NCBI GenBank assembly: GCA_024400115.1
Contig: JAKSNF010000003.1
Span: forward strand, 84,635-148,634
Direction: 5' to 3'
DNA: 64,000 nt
DNA from: Paludibacteraceae bacterium
GTDB taxonomy: Bacteria > Bacteroidota > Bacteroidia > Bacteroidales > Paludibacteraceae
The notes beneath the pieces are model-generated. The model was given only the letters and a program-made list of their open reading frames with translations. It was not told where the DNA came from and did not search any database. Numbering within the stretch: position 1 is the first letter of the stretch; every line of letters starts with the position of its first letter. This document shows, in pieces, positions 16,407-24,860 of this stretch. A program made the position numbers and the translations under genes.

Positions 16407-18287
16407 TTACTTATTAAGGAGTTGATTATTAAAGTCTTTCAGTGTTTCGAGCACGTTCGAGCGAACATGGATGAAGTTCTTGATTCCGAGTTTCTGGAGG
16501 TCTTCCATGCAAGCGGGAGCGCCGGCAACGATGAAGATCTCTTTGGCATCCTCAAGAGATAACCAAGCTTGCGGAGCGTAGGTAGCATACTCGTCATCGG
16601 AAGAGCAGAGCACGATAATGTCGGCTTTGGCTTTACGAGCAGCTTTGATACCATCCTTAACGGACTTGAAGCCGTTATTGTCAATAACCTTATATCCGGC
16701 GCAAGCGAGGAAGTTACAACTGAACTGTGCACGAGCGATACGCATAGCCAAGTTACCAATAGTGAGCATGAAAGCAACAGGTTGTTTCTTAGCACCTTCG
16801 GTAGCCAGACGCAGAGCCTCAAACTCCTCAGCAGCACGGGCGCAAGGCAGTGTTTGCAGTTCAGCACCACAGTCAGCGCAGCAGCAGCAAGTAGCTTTGG
16901 CTTTGATCTTCTTACCAGCCTTCTCGTTGAAGTTCGGGAATTGGTTAGAACCAAGCAGCGTCTCTTTGCGTTTAGCCACATCAGCCAGACGAGTCTTGAG
17001 GTTAGCAGCCATAACTTCTTGAACCTTATTATTAACAATCATCTCATACATACCGCCTTGCTCTTGGATAGCGAGGAACTGCTTCCAAGCCTCAGCCGCG
17101 ATAGCAGCCGTCAGGTTCTCGATATAATACGAACCTGCAGAGGGGTCAACGACCTTATTGATATGAGTCTCTTCCTTGAGCATGAGTTGTTGGTTACGAG
17201 CGATACGCTCTGCGAAATCGGTTGGGTCTTCGTAAGTGACGTCAAACGGAGTAACGACGATCTCATCTACGCCGGCGATAGCAGCCGACATGGTCTCTGT
17301 CTGACTACGGAGGAGGTTAACATAAGCGTCAAAGACGGTCATGTTAAAGCGAGACGTCTGAGCACTAACGTTCATCTTAGCAGCCTCTTTGAGAGCCTTA
17401 GTGAAGATAGGAGCCTTGTAAGCCTCTACGATCTTAGCCCAAAGCAGACGAGCGGCACGGAACTTAGCAATCTCAATGAAGTAGTTAACGCCGATACCCA
17501 TGTTAAAGCGAATCTCACGAGCAGCGAGGTAATTAGGTACGCCAGCCTCGGTGAGCATGGTCATATAATCAGCACCCCAAGCTAGAGCATAAGCCAGTTC
17601 TTGTGCGCTATATGCGCCTGCGTTATTAAGGATAACGGAGTTAACGCCCACTACGCGGAAGTTAACGAGCGTCTTAGCGGCGTTGATGGTCTCTTTCAGT
17701 TTGTTAGTCACTTCTTCGCGGGTCAGTTTCTTACCTTGGAGAAGCATCTTCTTGAACGGATCCACGTTGATACTACCACGTACGGCTTTGAAGTCATAGC
17801 CATTACGTCCAAAGTAACGAACGAGGAAACCTGCTAACTGAGGAGCTGCACAGGGGCAGATGGTGAAGTTGAGGTCAATAACACGAGCGTCAATACCGGC
17901 TAAGAGTGATTTGATGAAACGATAATTCAGCTTATCGGAGTCCATGCAGAAACCGATGGAGTTGATACCCTTGCCGATTACTTCCAGAGCCTTAGCATTA
18001 GCCTTACGAGCATTCTTGCAAGCGCAGATGTTCTGGCGAATAGCCCAGTCGTTGTTTTCCTTCGTTCCACGTACATAGGGGAATTGACCCGGTGCGGAAA
18101 CAGTTGTTTTCAGACCCTTGAGGTCTTCCTGACGATAGAAAGGTTGCACATTGAACCCTTCCGTGGTGCGCCATACGAGTTTCTTCTCGAAATCGGCACC
18201 TTTGAGGTCGGTAATAATCTTCTCCTTCCACTCCTTAGTGGAGATTTTGGGGAAGTCTGCCAACAAATTTAATTTGTTTTCTGCCAT
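16407..18287 (-). CDS. mutA: methylmalonyl-CoA mutase small subunit
   Basis: The 626-residue protein is a paralogue of MutB that lacks the DxHxxG cobalamin motif in its C-terminal domain ([20 protein letters not shown] region), as expected for the non-catalytic subunit of the heterodimer. A cysteine cluster ATCCCCADC lies in the linker before the C-terminal domain (about residue 470), an unusual local feature. It is the first gene of the mutA-mutB operon, with a TTTG / TAACTTTG promoter about 90 bp upstream and an ATACAT repeat leader. Confidence 0.97.
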   Translation of the reverse strand: MAENKLNLLADFPKISTKEWKEKIITDLKGADFEKKLVWRTTEGFNVQPFYRQEDLKGLKTTVSAPGQFPYVRGTKENNDWAIRQNICACKNARKANAKALEVIGKGINSIGFCMDSDKLNYRFIKSLLAGIDARVIDLNFTICPCAAPQLAGFLVRYFGRNGYDFKAVRGSINVDPFKKMLLQGKKLTREEVTNKLKETINAAKTLVNFRVVGVNSVILNNAGAYSAQELAYALAWGADYMTMLTEAGVPNYLAAREIRFNMGIGVNYFIEIAKFRAARLLWAKIVEAYKAPIFTKALKEAAKMNVSAQTSRFNMTVFDAYVNLLRSQTETMSAAIAGVDEIVVTPFDVTYEDPTDFAERIARNQQLMLKEETHINKVVDPSAGSYYIENLTAAIAAEAWKQFLAIQEQGGMYEMIVNNKVQEVMAANLKTRLADVAKRKETLLGSNQFPNFNEKAGKKIKAKATCCCCADCGAELQTLPCARAAEEFEALRLATEGAKKQPVAFMLTIGNLAMRIARAQFSCNFLACAGYKVIDNNGFKSVKDGIKAARKAKADIIVLCSSDDEYATYAPQAWLSLEDAKEIFIVAGAPACMEDLQKLGIKNFIHVRSNVLETLKDFNNQLLNK

Positions 18288-18332
18288 GATGTTAATAATT
18301 AATTATTAAATGTATAATGTATGATGTATGAT
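18288..18332. repeat. ATACAT-type repeat leader of mutA
   Basis: The minus strand carries ATCATACATCATACATTATA and then TTAATAATTAATTATTAA before the start codon. It belongs to the leader family seen at 7668, 8992 and 35575. Confidence 0.65.
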
Positions 18333-18377
18333 TTATCATTTTCGGTCAAAAAAGCGCATAAAACCGCTAACCGGCTG

Positions 18378-18409
18378 CAAAGTTACAACTTTTTTTTGAT
18401 ACTGCCAAA
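18378..18409 (-). promoter_or_regulatory. promoter of mutA-mutB
   Basis: Minus strand TTTG (18409-18406) and TAACTTTG (18385-18378), 20-bp spacer. Confidence 0.8.
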
Positions 18410-18487
18410 TAAAAATGCAATAAAATGAACAAAAAGTGTTAAAAAACATATGTTTCGTCGTTTTCGCAAAGAAAAAATCGTTTCGCG

Positions 18488-18519
18488 CTTGCGCATATGC
18501 GTGGAAATTAGTAATTTTG
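18488..18519 (+). promoter_or_regulatory. promoter of the 18539 barrel gene and possibly mfd
   Basis: CTTG (18488-18491) and TAATTTTG (18512-18519), 20-bp spacer. Confidence 0.7.
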
Positions 18520-18538
18520 CAGCGTAATTTGGGATAGT

Positions 18539-19288
18539 ATGAAAAAAATTGTACTACTTTTATCTATCAATCTTTGTGCAAATATCTACTTGATGGCACA
18601 TACACAAACGCAATCACAATGGCGTGATACAGCCGTTGAGATTAGTGGAGAATGGGAATTGAGACGAATTGAGCCCGCAAAGAAAATGGATATTGCCGGA
18701 ATACTCAATAACTTTACTATTCCTTTTGAAATAGGTTGCGTCTACACTCCACAAGTTGGGAAGACCCGCCCCGGTTTTTATACACGAACAGGTGTAGAAT
18801 ATCGTTCCTATAAGACGATTGGTTGGTGTGTTGCCGGCGAGTTTGATGCTTATACTCGTTCGTATAAAAAAGAAGACATCAGTAATACGAACATTACCCA
18901 AGGTCGCGATTGGACTATCGACCTACTTGTAGGTGGCGGTTACCGCTTTCCTTTGGTCAAGGATTTTAAGGAACAGCTCAAACGACCGGAATATAATAAC
19001 AAATGGACATTAGGCTTTATGCTTTATGCCGGAGCCAGTAACCTATCCGTGGAGAAGGTGGCACCTGCTCAAACCAATGACAAAGGAGAAACAACCTATC
19101 ATATCGATGTAAAAAAGACATGGGTGCCATCCGCTAAAGTGACTTGCAGCTTAGAATATTCCGTTTGCTACGGCATTAGTATCTATACCACCATCGGATA
19201 CTTACAACATTTTACCAAGAGTCCTACCCAAAATAATCTCGTGGGCGACCTAATCAATAGTTTTGGTCTCGCCTTCTTCTTTAGATAA
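18539..19288 (+). CDS. predicted outer-membrane beta-barrel protein
   Basis: The 249-residue protein has a signal peptide (MKKIVLLLSINLCANIYLMA) and alternating hydrophobic beta strands, many ending in aromatic residues (PGFYTRTGVEYRSY, WTIDLLVGGGYRF, WTLGFMLYAGAS). It ends in SFGLAFFFR, an aromatic-rich C-terminal strand like those recognised by the Bam complex. I do not recognise a named family. Its stop codon is immediately followed by the GTG start of mfd, so the two are probably translated together. Confidence 0.72.
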   Translation: MKKIVLLLSINLCANIYLMAHTQTQSQWRDTAVEISGEWELRRIEPAKKMDIAGILNNFTIPFEIGCVYTPQVGKTRPGFYTRTGVEYRSYKTIGWCVAGEFDAYTRSYKKEDISNTNITQGRDWTIDLLVGGGYRFPLVKDFKEQLKRPEYNNKWTLGFMLYAGASNLSVEKVAPAQTNDKGETTYHIDVKKTWVPSAKVTCSLEYSVCYGISIYTTIGYLQHFTKSPTQNNLVGDLINSFGLAFFFR

Positions 19289-22200
19289 GTGAAAACAAAA
19301 CCATCACATATTCTCTTCACAGGGCTATACGCCAGTGCGCGAGCCATGCGATTAAGGGAGGTTTGTAAAGACCGCCCTACCCTCATTGTGATGGATAATG
19401 CCGATGAGGCGCTGTACCTGTATAAGGACTTGCAGTCTTTGGAGCAAGGAGCAAGGACACTCTTCTTCCCCTCTTCGAAAAGGAGAAGACAAGGGACGGA
19501 CGAGGCGATGCTCATTCAACGGACGGAAGTACTGAATACTTTAGTTGAAAGTGGAAAGTTGAAAGTGGAAAGAAGTTCGAAAGTTGAAAGTTATTTAGTA
19601 GTGACTTATCCGGAGGCATTAGCCGAGCCAACGCCATTGCCTCAAACATTGACCGGCAACACCATCAACCTGCACCAAGGGCAAGCCATCTCGATGGAGG
19701 CGATTATAGAGCAGTTGACTCAGCAAGCATTCGTCAAGGTCGATTTTGTGTACGAACCCGGGCAGTTTGCCGTTCGAGGTGGTATCATGGATATATACTC
19801 CTATAGTCACGAACTACCCTATCGACTTGATTTCTTTGGAGACGAGATAGACTCTATTCGCGAGTTTGATATAGAGACGCAACTGAGTAAAGAGAAGGTT
19901 GAAACGGTAGCCATCTCGCCCGCCTTAGAGGACAATAAGGACACCGGATTCTTAACCGACTTTTTAGCAAAGGATACGCTATGGATAAGCAATGATTGGA
20001 GTCTTGTAAAGTTTAGAGTTGAGAGTTTAGAGTTAAGAGTAGTTACGCCTAACGGCGATAGTTTAGAGTTGGAGAGTTATTTGAAGGACAAGGACACCAT
20101 CGAGATCAACACTAAATCGTTCTTCCCAACTTACACCAAACGGGAGTTCCATACCGTACCCCAGCCGCCGTTCCATAAGAACTTCGACCTCCTTAGCGAA
20201 GATATACACGCTAAGCAAGAAGCGGGTTATACCATCTATATCCTTGCCGAACAGCAGAAACAACTCGACCGATTACGCGCTATTCTGGACGAAGGACAAA
20301 GGACAAAGGACGAAGGACAATGGGTCAAAGTGGAAAGTATCCAGTTTGTACAGCAAAGTCTCCATGCCGGATTTGTGGATGAAGATGAGAAAGTGGCTTA
20401 TTATACCGACCACGAGATATTCGAGCGTTATCATCGCGTATCGCTCCGCAGTGAGGAATCGCGTCGAGGCAAGGCTATCCTTACTCTCAAGGAGATTAAC
20501 CAACTGCGCTTAGGCGATTATGTGGTACATTCCGACCACGGCATAGGTACGTTCGGAGGACTGGTAACTACTTCGGTCAACGGCAAGCCGCAGGAAATGA
20601 TTAAAATACTCTATCGCGATGGCGATACCATCTTTGTGAGCATTCATAACCTACATCGTATCAGTAAATACAAGGGACGCGAGGGTTCGGCTCCCACTAT
20701 CTCTAAACTCGGCAGTGGTGCTTGGGAAAGGCTCAAAGAGCGCACCAAAGATAAGGTGAAGGATATTGCCCGCGACCTCATTGCTCTTTATGCTACGCGC
20801 AAGCAACAACAAGGTTTTGCTTATACACCCGATGGGTACATGCAGCACGAGTTGGAAGCGTCTTTCCTATATGAGGACACGCCCGACCAAGCGAAAGCCA
20901 CCATTGATGTCAAGCACGATATGGAAAGTCCACAACCCATGGATAGGCTAATCTGTGGTGATGTCGGTTTTGGTAAAACAGAAGTGGCTATGCGTGCCGC
21001 CTTTAAGGCTGCAACCGATGGTAAGCAGGTGGCAGTATTAGTGCCTACAACGGTGTTGGCATTGCAGCATTATAATACTTTCAAAGAGCGTTTCCATAAC
21101 TTCCCTGTCAGGATTGAGTATCTATCGCGAGGTAAATCGCCCAAACAAGTAAGTGAGATAATAGCCGATTTGCAGGCGGGAAAGATAGATATACTGATTG
21201 GTACACATAAGTTGGTAGGTAAACAGATACGTTGGCACGACTTAGGATTGCTTATCATTGATGAGGAACAGAAGTTCGGCGTAGCTGTAAAGGAGAAACT
21301 CAAATCGCTTCGCACGAACGTAGATGTACTCACGCTAACGGCAACGCCCATTCCACGTACCTTGCAGTTCTCGCTATTGGGAGCACGCGATCTAAGTATT
21401 ATCAATACCGCTCCGCAAAATAGGTATCCGGTGCAGACAGAGGTTATCACGCCCGAGGACGAGGATATCATCAAAGAGGCTTTGGACTTAGAATTAGCAC
21501 GTAACGGTCAAGTCTTTGTGGTCAATAATCGCATCGAGATGTTACCTCGCATAGAGAGCCGTATTCATAAGCTTTGTCCTGAAGCACGTATTGTGGTGGC
21601 TCATGGGCAGATGCCGACGGACGAGATGGAAGAGAAATTAGAAGCGTTCATCAATTACGATTACGATATACTCATTTCGACTACAATCATTGAGTCCGGT
21701 GTAGATATACCGAACGTAAACACGATGATTATCTATTCGGCACAGCACTATGGTTTGGCAGACTTGCACCAATTGAGAGGACGTGTAGGACGTAGTAATC
21801 GTAAAGCCTATTGTTACTTGGTTGCACCCGAGAAGGAACTGCTCACCGAGGATGCACGTAGGCGACTGAACGCTATTACGACGTTTGCAGACTTAGGTTC
21901 GGGCTTTAATCTCGCAATGCAAGACCTCGATATACGTGGAGCCGGTAATATGCTGGGTGCTGAACAGTCAGGTTTCATTGCCGACCTTGGGTACGACACC
22001 TACCAACGTATTCTCAATGAAGCCGTAGAAGAACTCCGTGACGAGATGTGGGAGGAAAAAGGAAAAAGAATGGAGGAAGAAGGAATCAATCCTCAATCCT
22101 TAAACTGGTGCTCCGACAGTCAACTCGAAAGCGACCTTCCCTTGTGTTTCCCGAATACGTATATTGAGAATATATCGGAACGTATCACTTTATATAAGGA

Positions 22201-22594
22201 GTTGGATAGTCTGACCAACGAGGACGAGTTGACGGAGTATAAGAAGCGACTGATAGACCGTTTTGGTCCGTTGCCTGAGGAGGCGGAGGAACTACTCAAC
22301 GTAGTACGTTTGCGTTGGTTATGCTGTCAAATGGGAATAGAAAAGATTTTCCTTAAACAGGAACAAATGACGCTGTATTTCGTTGCGAATAGAGAAGCGT
22401 ACTGGCAGAGCGAGGTCTTCGGTAAACTATTAAGGTATGCCGTTACAAAAGCGGAGCGTTGCAGACTTGTTGAGCAAGTAGATAAATCGGGACATAAAAC
22501 GGGTAAAAGATATATGACGGTTCAGCAAGTGAAGACCCTTGCAGGAGCGTTACACTTACTAAAAAAAGTGGAGAGTTTAGAGTTTAACGTTTAG
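19289..22594 (+). CDS. mfd: transcription-repair coupling factor
   Basis: The 1,101-residue protein has UvrB-homology, RNA-polymerase-interaction, RecG-like helicase and TRCF domains. Walker A is GDVGFGKTEVA, the DEEQ box is LLIIDEEQKFG, and the TATPIPRTLQFS and QLRGRVGRSNRKAYCYL motifs are intact. It removes stalled RNA polymerase and recruits UvrA. The GTG start at 19289 follows the upstream stop codon directly. Three segments in the N-terminal half are low-complexity and encoded by short repeats: ESGKLKVERSSKVES, FRVESLELRVV...SLELESYL, and DEGQRTKDEGQ. The C-terminus VESLEFNV and the stop also come from a repeat. All lie outside the helicase motifs. Confidence 0.96.
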   Translation: MKTKPSHILFTGLYASARAMRLREVCKDRPTLIVMDNADEALYLYKDLQSLEQGARTLFFPSSKRRRQGTDEAMLIQRTEVLNTLVESGKLKVERSSKVESYLVVTYPEALAEPTPLPQTLTGNTINLHQGQAISMEAIIEQLTQQAFVKVDFVYEPGQFAVRGGIMDIYSYSHELPYRLDFFGDEIDSIREFDIETQLSKEKVETVAISPALEDNKDTGFLTDFLAKDTLWISNDWSLVKFRVESLELRVVTPNGDSLELESYLKDKDTIEINTKSFFPTYTKREFHTVPQPPFHKNFDLLSEDIHAKQEAGYTIYILAEQQKQLDRLRAILDEGQRTKDEGQWVKVESIQFVQQSLHAGFVDEDEKVAYYTDHEIFERYHRVSLRSEESRRGKAILTLKEINQLRLGDYVVHSDHGIGTFGGLVTTSVNGKPQEMIKILYRDGDTIFVSIHNLHRISKYKGREGSAPTISKLGSGAWERLKERTKDKVKDIARDLIALYATRKQQQGFAYTPDGYMQHELEASFLYEDTPDQAKATIDVKHDMESPQPMDRLICGDVGFGKTEVAMRAAFKAATDGKQVAVLVPTTVLALQHYNTFKERFHNFPVRIEYLSRGKSPKQVSEIIADLQAGKIDILIGTHKLVGKQIRWHDLGLLIIDEEQKFGVAVKEKLKSLRTNVDVLTLTATPIPRTLQFSLLGARDLSIINTAPQNRYPVQTEVITPEDEDIIKEALDLELARNGQVFVVNNRIEMLPRIESRIHKLCPEARIVVAHGQMPTDEMEEKLEAFINYDYDILISTTIIESGVDIPNVNTMIIYSAQHYGLADLHQLRGRVGRSNRKAYCYLVAPEKELLTEDARRRLNAITTFADLGSGFNLAMQDLDIRGAGNMLGAEQSGFIADLGYDTYQRILNEAVEELRDEMWEEKGKRMEEEGINPQSLNWCSDSQLESDLPLCFPNTYIENISERITLYKELDSLTNEDELTEYKKRLIDRFGPLPEEAEELLNVVRLRWLCCQMGIEKIFLKQEQMTLYFVANREAYWQSEVFGKLLRYAVTKAERCRLVEQVDKSGHKTGKRYMTVQQVKTLAGALHLLKKVESLEFNV
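19543..19595. repeat. GTTGAAAGTGGAAA repeat inside mfd
   Basis: Units of GTTGAAAGT and GGAAAGTTGAAAG in frame in mfd; they encode VESGKLKVERSSKVESY. Confidence 0.7.
20010..20078. repeat. TTTAGAG-family repeat inside mfd
   Basis: GTTTAGAGTTGAGAGTTTAG at 20010 and GTTTAGAGTTGGAGAG at 20060 flank a short segment. It is the reverse orientation of the CTCTAAA family. Confidence 0.8.
20288..20320. repeat. GGACAAA heptad repeat inside mfd
   Basis: GAAGGACAAAGGACAAAGGA with further GACGAAGGACAA; period 7. It encodes DEGQRTKDEGQ. Confidence 0.75.
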
Positions 22595-22629
22595 AGTAGC
22601 CGTCTAGTTAATAAGTTTAGAGTTAAAAG
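22568..22629. repeat. TTTAGAG-family repeat spanning the mfd stop codon
   Basis: Contains GTTTAGAGTAGCCGTCTAG (22589-22607), the reverse complement of the core seen after porE and ispF. It encodes the last eight residues and stop of Mfd and fills the spacer to kdsB. Confidence 0.85.
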
Positions 22630-22637
22630 AGAAATAT

Positions 22638-23438
22638 ATGAATTTTATAGGAATCATACCAGCACGATATGCCTCTACCCGATTTCCGGGTAAGCCGCTT
22701 GTTGACATTGGTGGTAAACCCATGATTCAGCGCGTTTATGAGCAAGCCAAGAAAGTGCTTGATACCGTTATTGTAGCTACCGATGATGAACGTATTTACA
22801 ATGCGGTTAAGGATTTTGGCGGAGAGGTAGTTATGACCCGAACAGACCATAAATGCGGTACCGACCGCTGCCTCGAAGCCTACGATAAATATATATCGGA
22901 GTCGCCGGAGCGACCAGCGCAGCGGTCTTACAGCGATAGCGGTCTTACAGCCGAAGGCGATCCCGACATCATCATCAACATTCAAGGGGATGAGCCCTTC
23001 ATTCAGCCGGAGCAGATTCAAGCGATCATGTCTTGCTTCCCCACGGAGATAGCCACCCTCGTTAAGCCCTTCACGTCGGAAGACACATTGGCAGACCTCG
23101 AGAACCCCAACACCCCAAAAGTGGTGTTCTCTCCGGACGGTACCGCAAGGATGTTCTCTCGGTCAGTGATACCCTATTTGCGAGGCATACCTAAAGAGGA
23201 GTGGCTCGCACAGGGGAAGCATTATCGCCACATCGGGATGTATGCTTATCGGGCAGATATATTGAGGCAGATAACCGCCCTACCCCAGTCGCCGTTAGAG
23301 AAAGCCGAGAGTTTGGAACAACTGCGTTGGCTTGAGAATGGTTATCAAATCAAAGTAGCAGTGTGTAACACCTATTCGATGGGCATTGACACCCCCGAAG
23401 ATTTAGAACAAGCATTAAATAAAATTATACAACTATGA
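22638..23438 (+). CDS. kdsB: 3-deoxy-manno-octulosonate cytidylyltransferase
   Basis: The 266-residue enzyme activates KDO with CTP for lipid A-core synthesis. It shows FIGIIPARYASTRFPGKPL, the RTDHKCGTDR loop, NIQGDEPFI and the C-terminal GIDTPEDLEQA. It is about 15 residues longer than usual because of a low-complexity insertion before NIQGDEP (SESPERPAQRSYSDSGLTAE), encoded by a repeat (22915-22944 plus a second partial unit). It overlaps deoD by 4 bp (ATGA). Confidence 0.97.
   Translation: MNFIGIIPARYASTRFPGKPLVDIGGKPMIQRVYEQAKKVLDTVIVATDDERIYNAVKDFGGEVVMTRTDHKCGTDRCLEAYDKYISESPERPAQRSYSDSGLTAEGDPDIIINIQGDEPFIQPEQIQAIMSCFPTEIATLVKPFTSEDTLADLENPNTPKVVFSPDGTARMFSRSVIPYLRGIPKEEWLAQGKHYRHIGMYAYRADILRQITALPQSPLEKAESLEQLRWLENGYQIKVAVCNTYSMGIDTPEDLEQALNKIIQL
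22915..22944. repeat. 30-bp unit shared with the 52004 lipoprotein gene
   Basis: CAGCGCAGCGGTCTTACAGC (22915-22934) and GATAGCGGTC match 52019-52048 at 27 of 30 bases. GCGGTCTTACAGC recurs 17 bp later. Confidence 0.8.
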
Positions 23439-24145
23439 CAGACAAAACTCCAACGCCTCATATTGGGGCAAAATTAGGCGACATCGCCGAAAAGATGATT
23501 ATGGCAGGAGATCCGCTCCGCGCTAAGTTAATGGCAGAGAAGTACTTGACCGATGCCAAGTTAGTAAATGAAGTACGTGGAATGTTAGCTTATACCGGCT
23601 ATCACAATGGTAAGCGTATCACTGTGATGGGACACGGTATGGGTATTCCTTCCATTGGTATTTATAGTTATGAACTTTACAACTTCTACGGAGTGAAGAA
23701 GATTATTCGTGTAGGTTCCGCCGGTTCTATAAACAAGGACCTCAATATCGGCGACCTCGTTATTGCTCAAGGTGCTTGTACGAACTCGAACTATGCCAAT
23801 CAGTTTGGTTTCCCGGGAACTTACGCTCCTATTGCCAGTTTTGAGTTACTACGTGATGCAGCCGCTGCTTGCGACAAGTTTGGTTATCACTACAAGGTGG
23901 GTAATGTGTATTCGTCCGATACTTTCTACACTGAGTTTGACGATAATCAACAATGGATTAAGATGGGTGTACTTGCCGTAGAGATGGAAGCTCCGGCATT
24001 GTACATGAATGCCGCACGCAGTGGTAATGAAGCCCTTGTTATTTGCACGATTAGTGATAATATCATTACGGGAGAAGCCACCACTGCCGAACAGCGTCAA
24101 AATTCTTTCACGCATATGATGGACGTAGCATTTGAAATTATTTAA
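23435..24145 (+). CDS. deoD: purine nucleoside phosphorylase, DeoD type
   Basis: The 236-residue protein cleaves purine (deoxy)nucleosides with phosphate. It shows the family residues AGDPLRAKL, GHGMGIPSIGIYSYEL, RVGSAGSI and VEMEAPALY, plus catalytic aspartate in TISDNI. The length is usual. The start overlaps the kdsB stop (ATGA) and the stop shares a base with the next start, so the three genes form a tightly coupled unit. Confidence 0.96.
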   Translation: MTDKTPTPHIGAKLGDIAEKMIMAGDPLRAKLMAEKYLTDAKLVNEVRGMLAYTGYHNGKRITVMGHGMGIPSIGIYSYELYNFYGVKKIIRVGSAGSINKDLNIGDLVIAQGACTNSNYANQFGFPGTYAPIASFELLRDAAAACDKFGYHYKVGNVYSSDTFYTEFDDNQQWIKMGVLAVEMEAPALYMNAARSGNEALVICTISDNIITGEATTAEQRQNSFTHMMDVAFEII

Positions 24146-24855
24146 TGAAAAAAACACTTCTTTTAGCACTACTCTTGCTGCCGCTTTTAGGTTATGCAAG
24201 AACGGATAGTACAAAAGTAAACAGACCGAAAATACTGACCGGTTATTCGGGAGGTATGTCTCTTCATTTAGGTTATGCTTTTGCAAGTACTCCGGCTGAG
24301 ATGTTCCGCAACTGGAGTTTAGAGGGAAAAGACTTTATTCAGTCATTGCCGAAGGATGGCGTAACAATCGGATTAGGCGGTCAGTTGCGGTTACATCTAT
24401 TCGACCACATGCACGTCGGCGGAGAAGGATATGTCTCTACCATGCCTTTAGCCGGAGAAAGTAGCATTCGAACCGGTTGGGGCGGTGGTTTTGTCGATGG
24501 ATACGTTACCGCAGGTCGTATCCGTCCTCTATTAGGATTAGGCATGGGCGGAGGAAAAGTGAGTCGTCTTTTCGTACCCACATCTTTGGACGATATTATA
24601 CATATAAAAGATAACATCGCTGCTAATGCTTCGTTTACAAAGACTTCTTTCTTTTATATCAATCCCTATGTAGGTTTGGAGATTCTATTAGGTCCTACAA
24701 AGAGCAAATCACTCTATCTCAAACTGGATTATCTCCTACCCTTTGGTAGTGAAAAAGGAGATGTTGCCGATGCCCATAAGGCTTGGTCTAATTTTATTAC
24801 CCCATCCGGACCACGGTTGTATGTAGGGGTTATGTTTGGAAAACAAAAAGATTAA
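24145..24855 (+). CDS. predicted outer-membrane beta-barrel protein
   Basis: The 236-residue protein has a signal peptide (MKKTLLLALLLLPLLGYART) and glycine-rich amphipathic strands (GVTIGLGGQLRLHLFDHMHV, PLLGLGMGGGK, YINPYVGLEILLG, RLYVGVMFG). It may be an outer-membrane porin-like or OprF-type barrel; I recognise no specific family. Its start overlaps the deoD stop by 1 bp and yidC follows after 5 bp. Confidence 0.7.
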   Translation: MKKTLLLALLLLPLLGYARTDSTKVNRPKILTGYSGGMSLHLGYAFASTPAEMFRNWSLEGKDFIQSLPKDGVTIGLGGQLRLHLFDHMHVGGEGYVSTMPLAGESSIRTGWGGGFVDGYVTAGRIRPLLGLGMGGGKVSRLFVPTSLDDIIHIKDNIAANASFTKTSFFYINPYVGLEILLGPTKSKSLYLKLDYLLPFGSEKGDVADAHKAWSNFITPSGPRLYVGVMFGKQKD

Positions 24856-24860
24856 AAACA

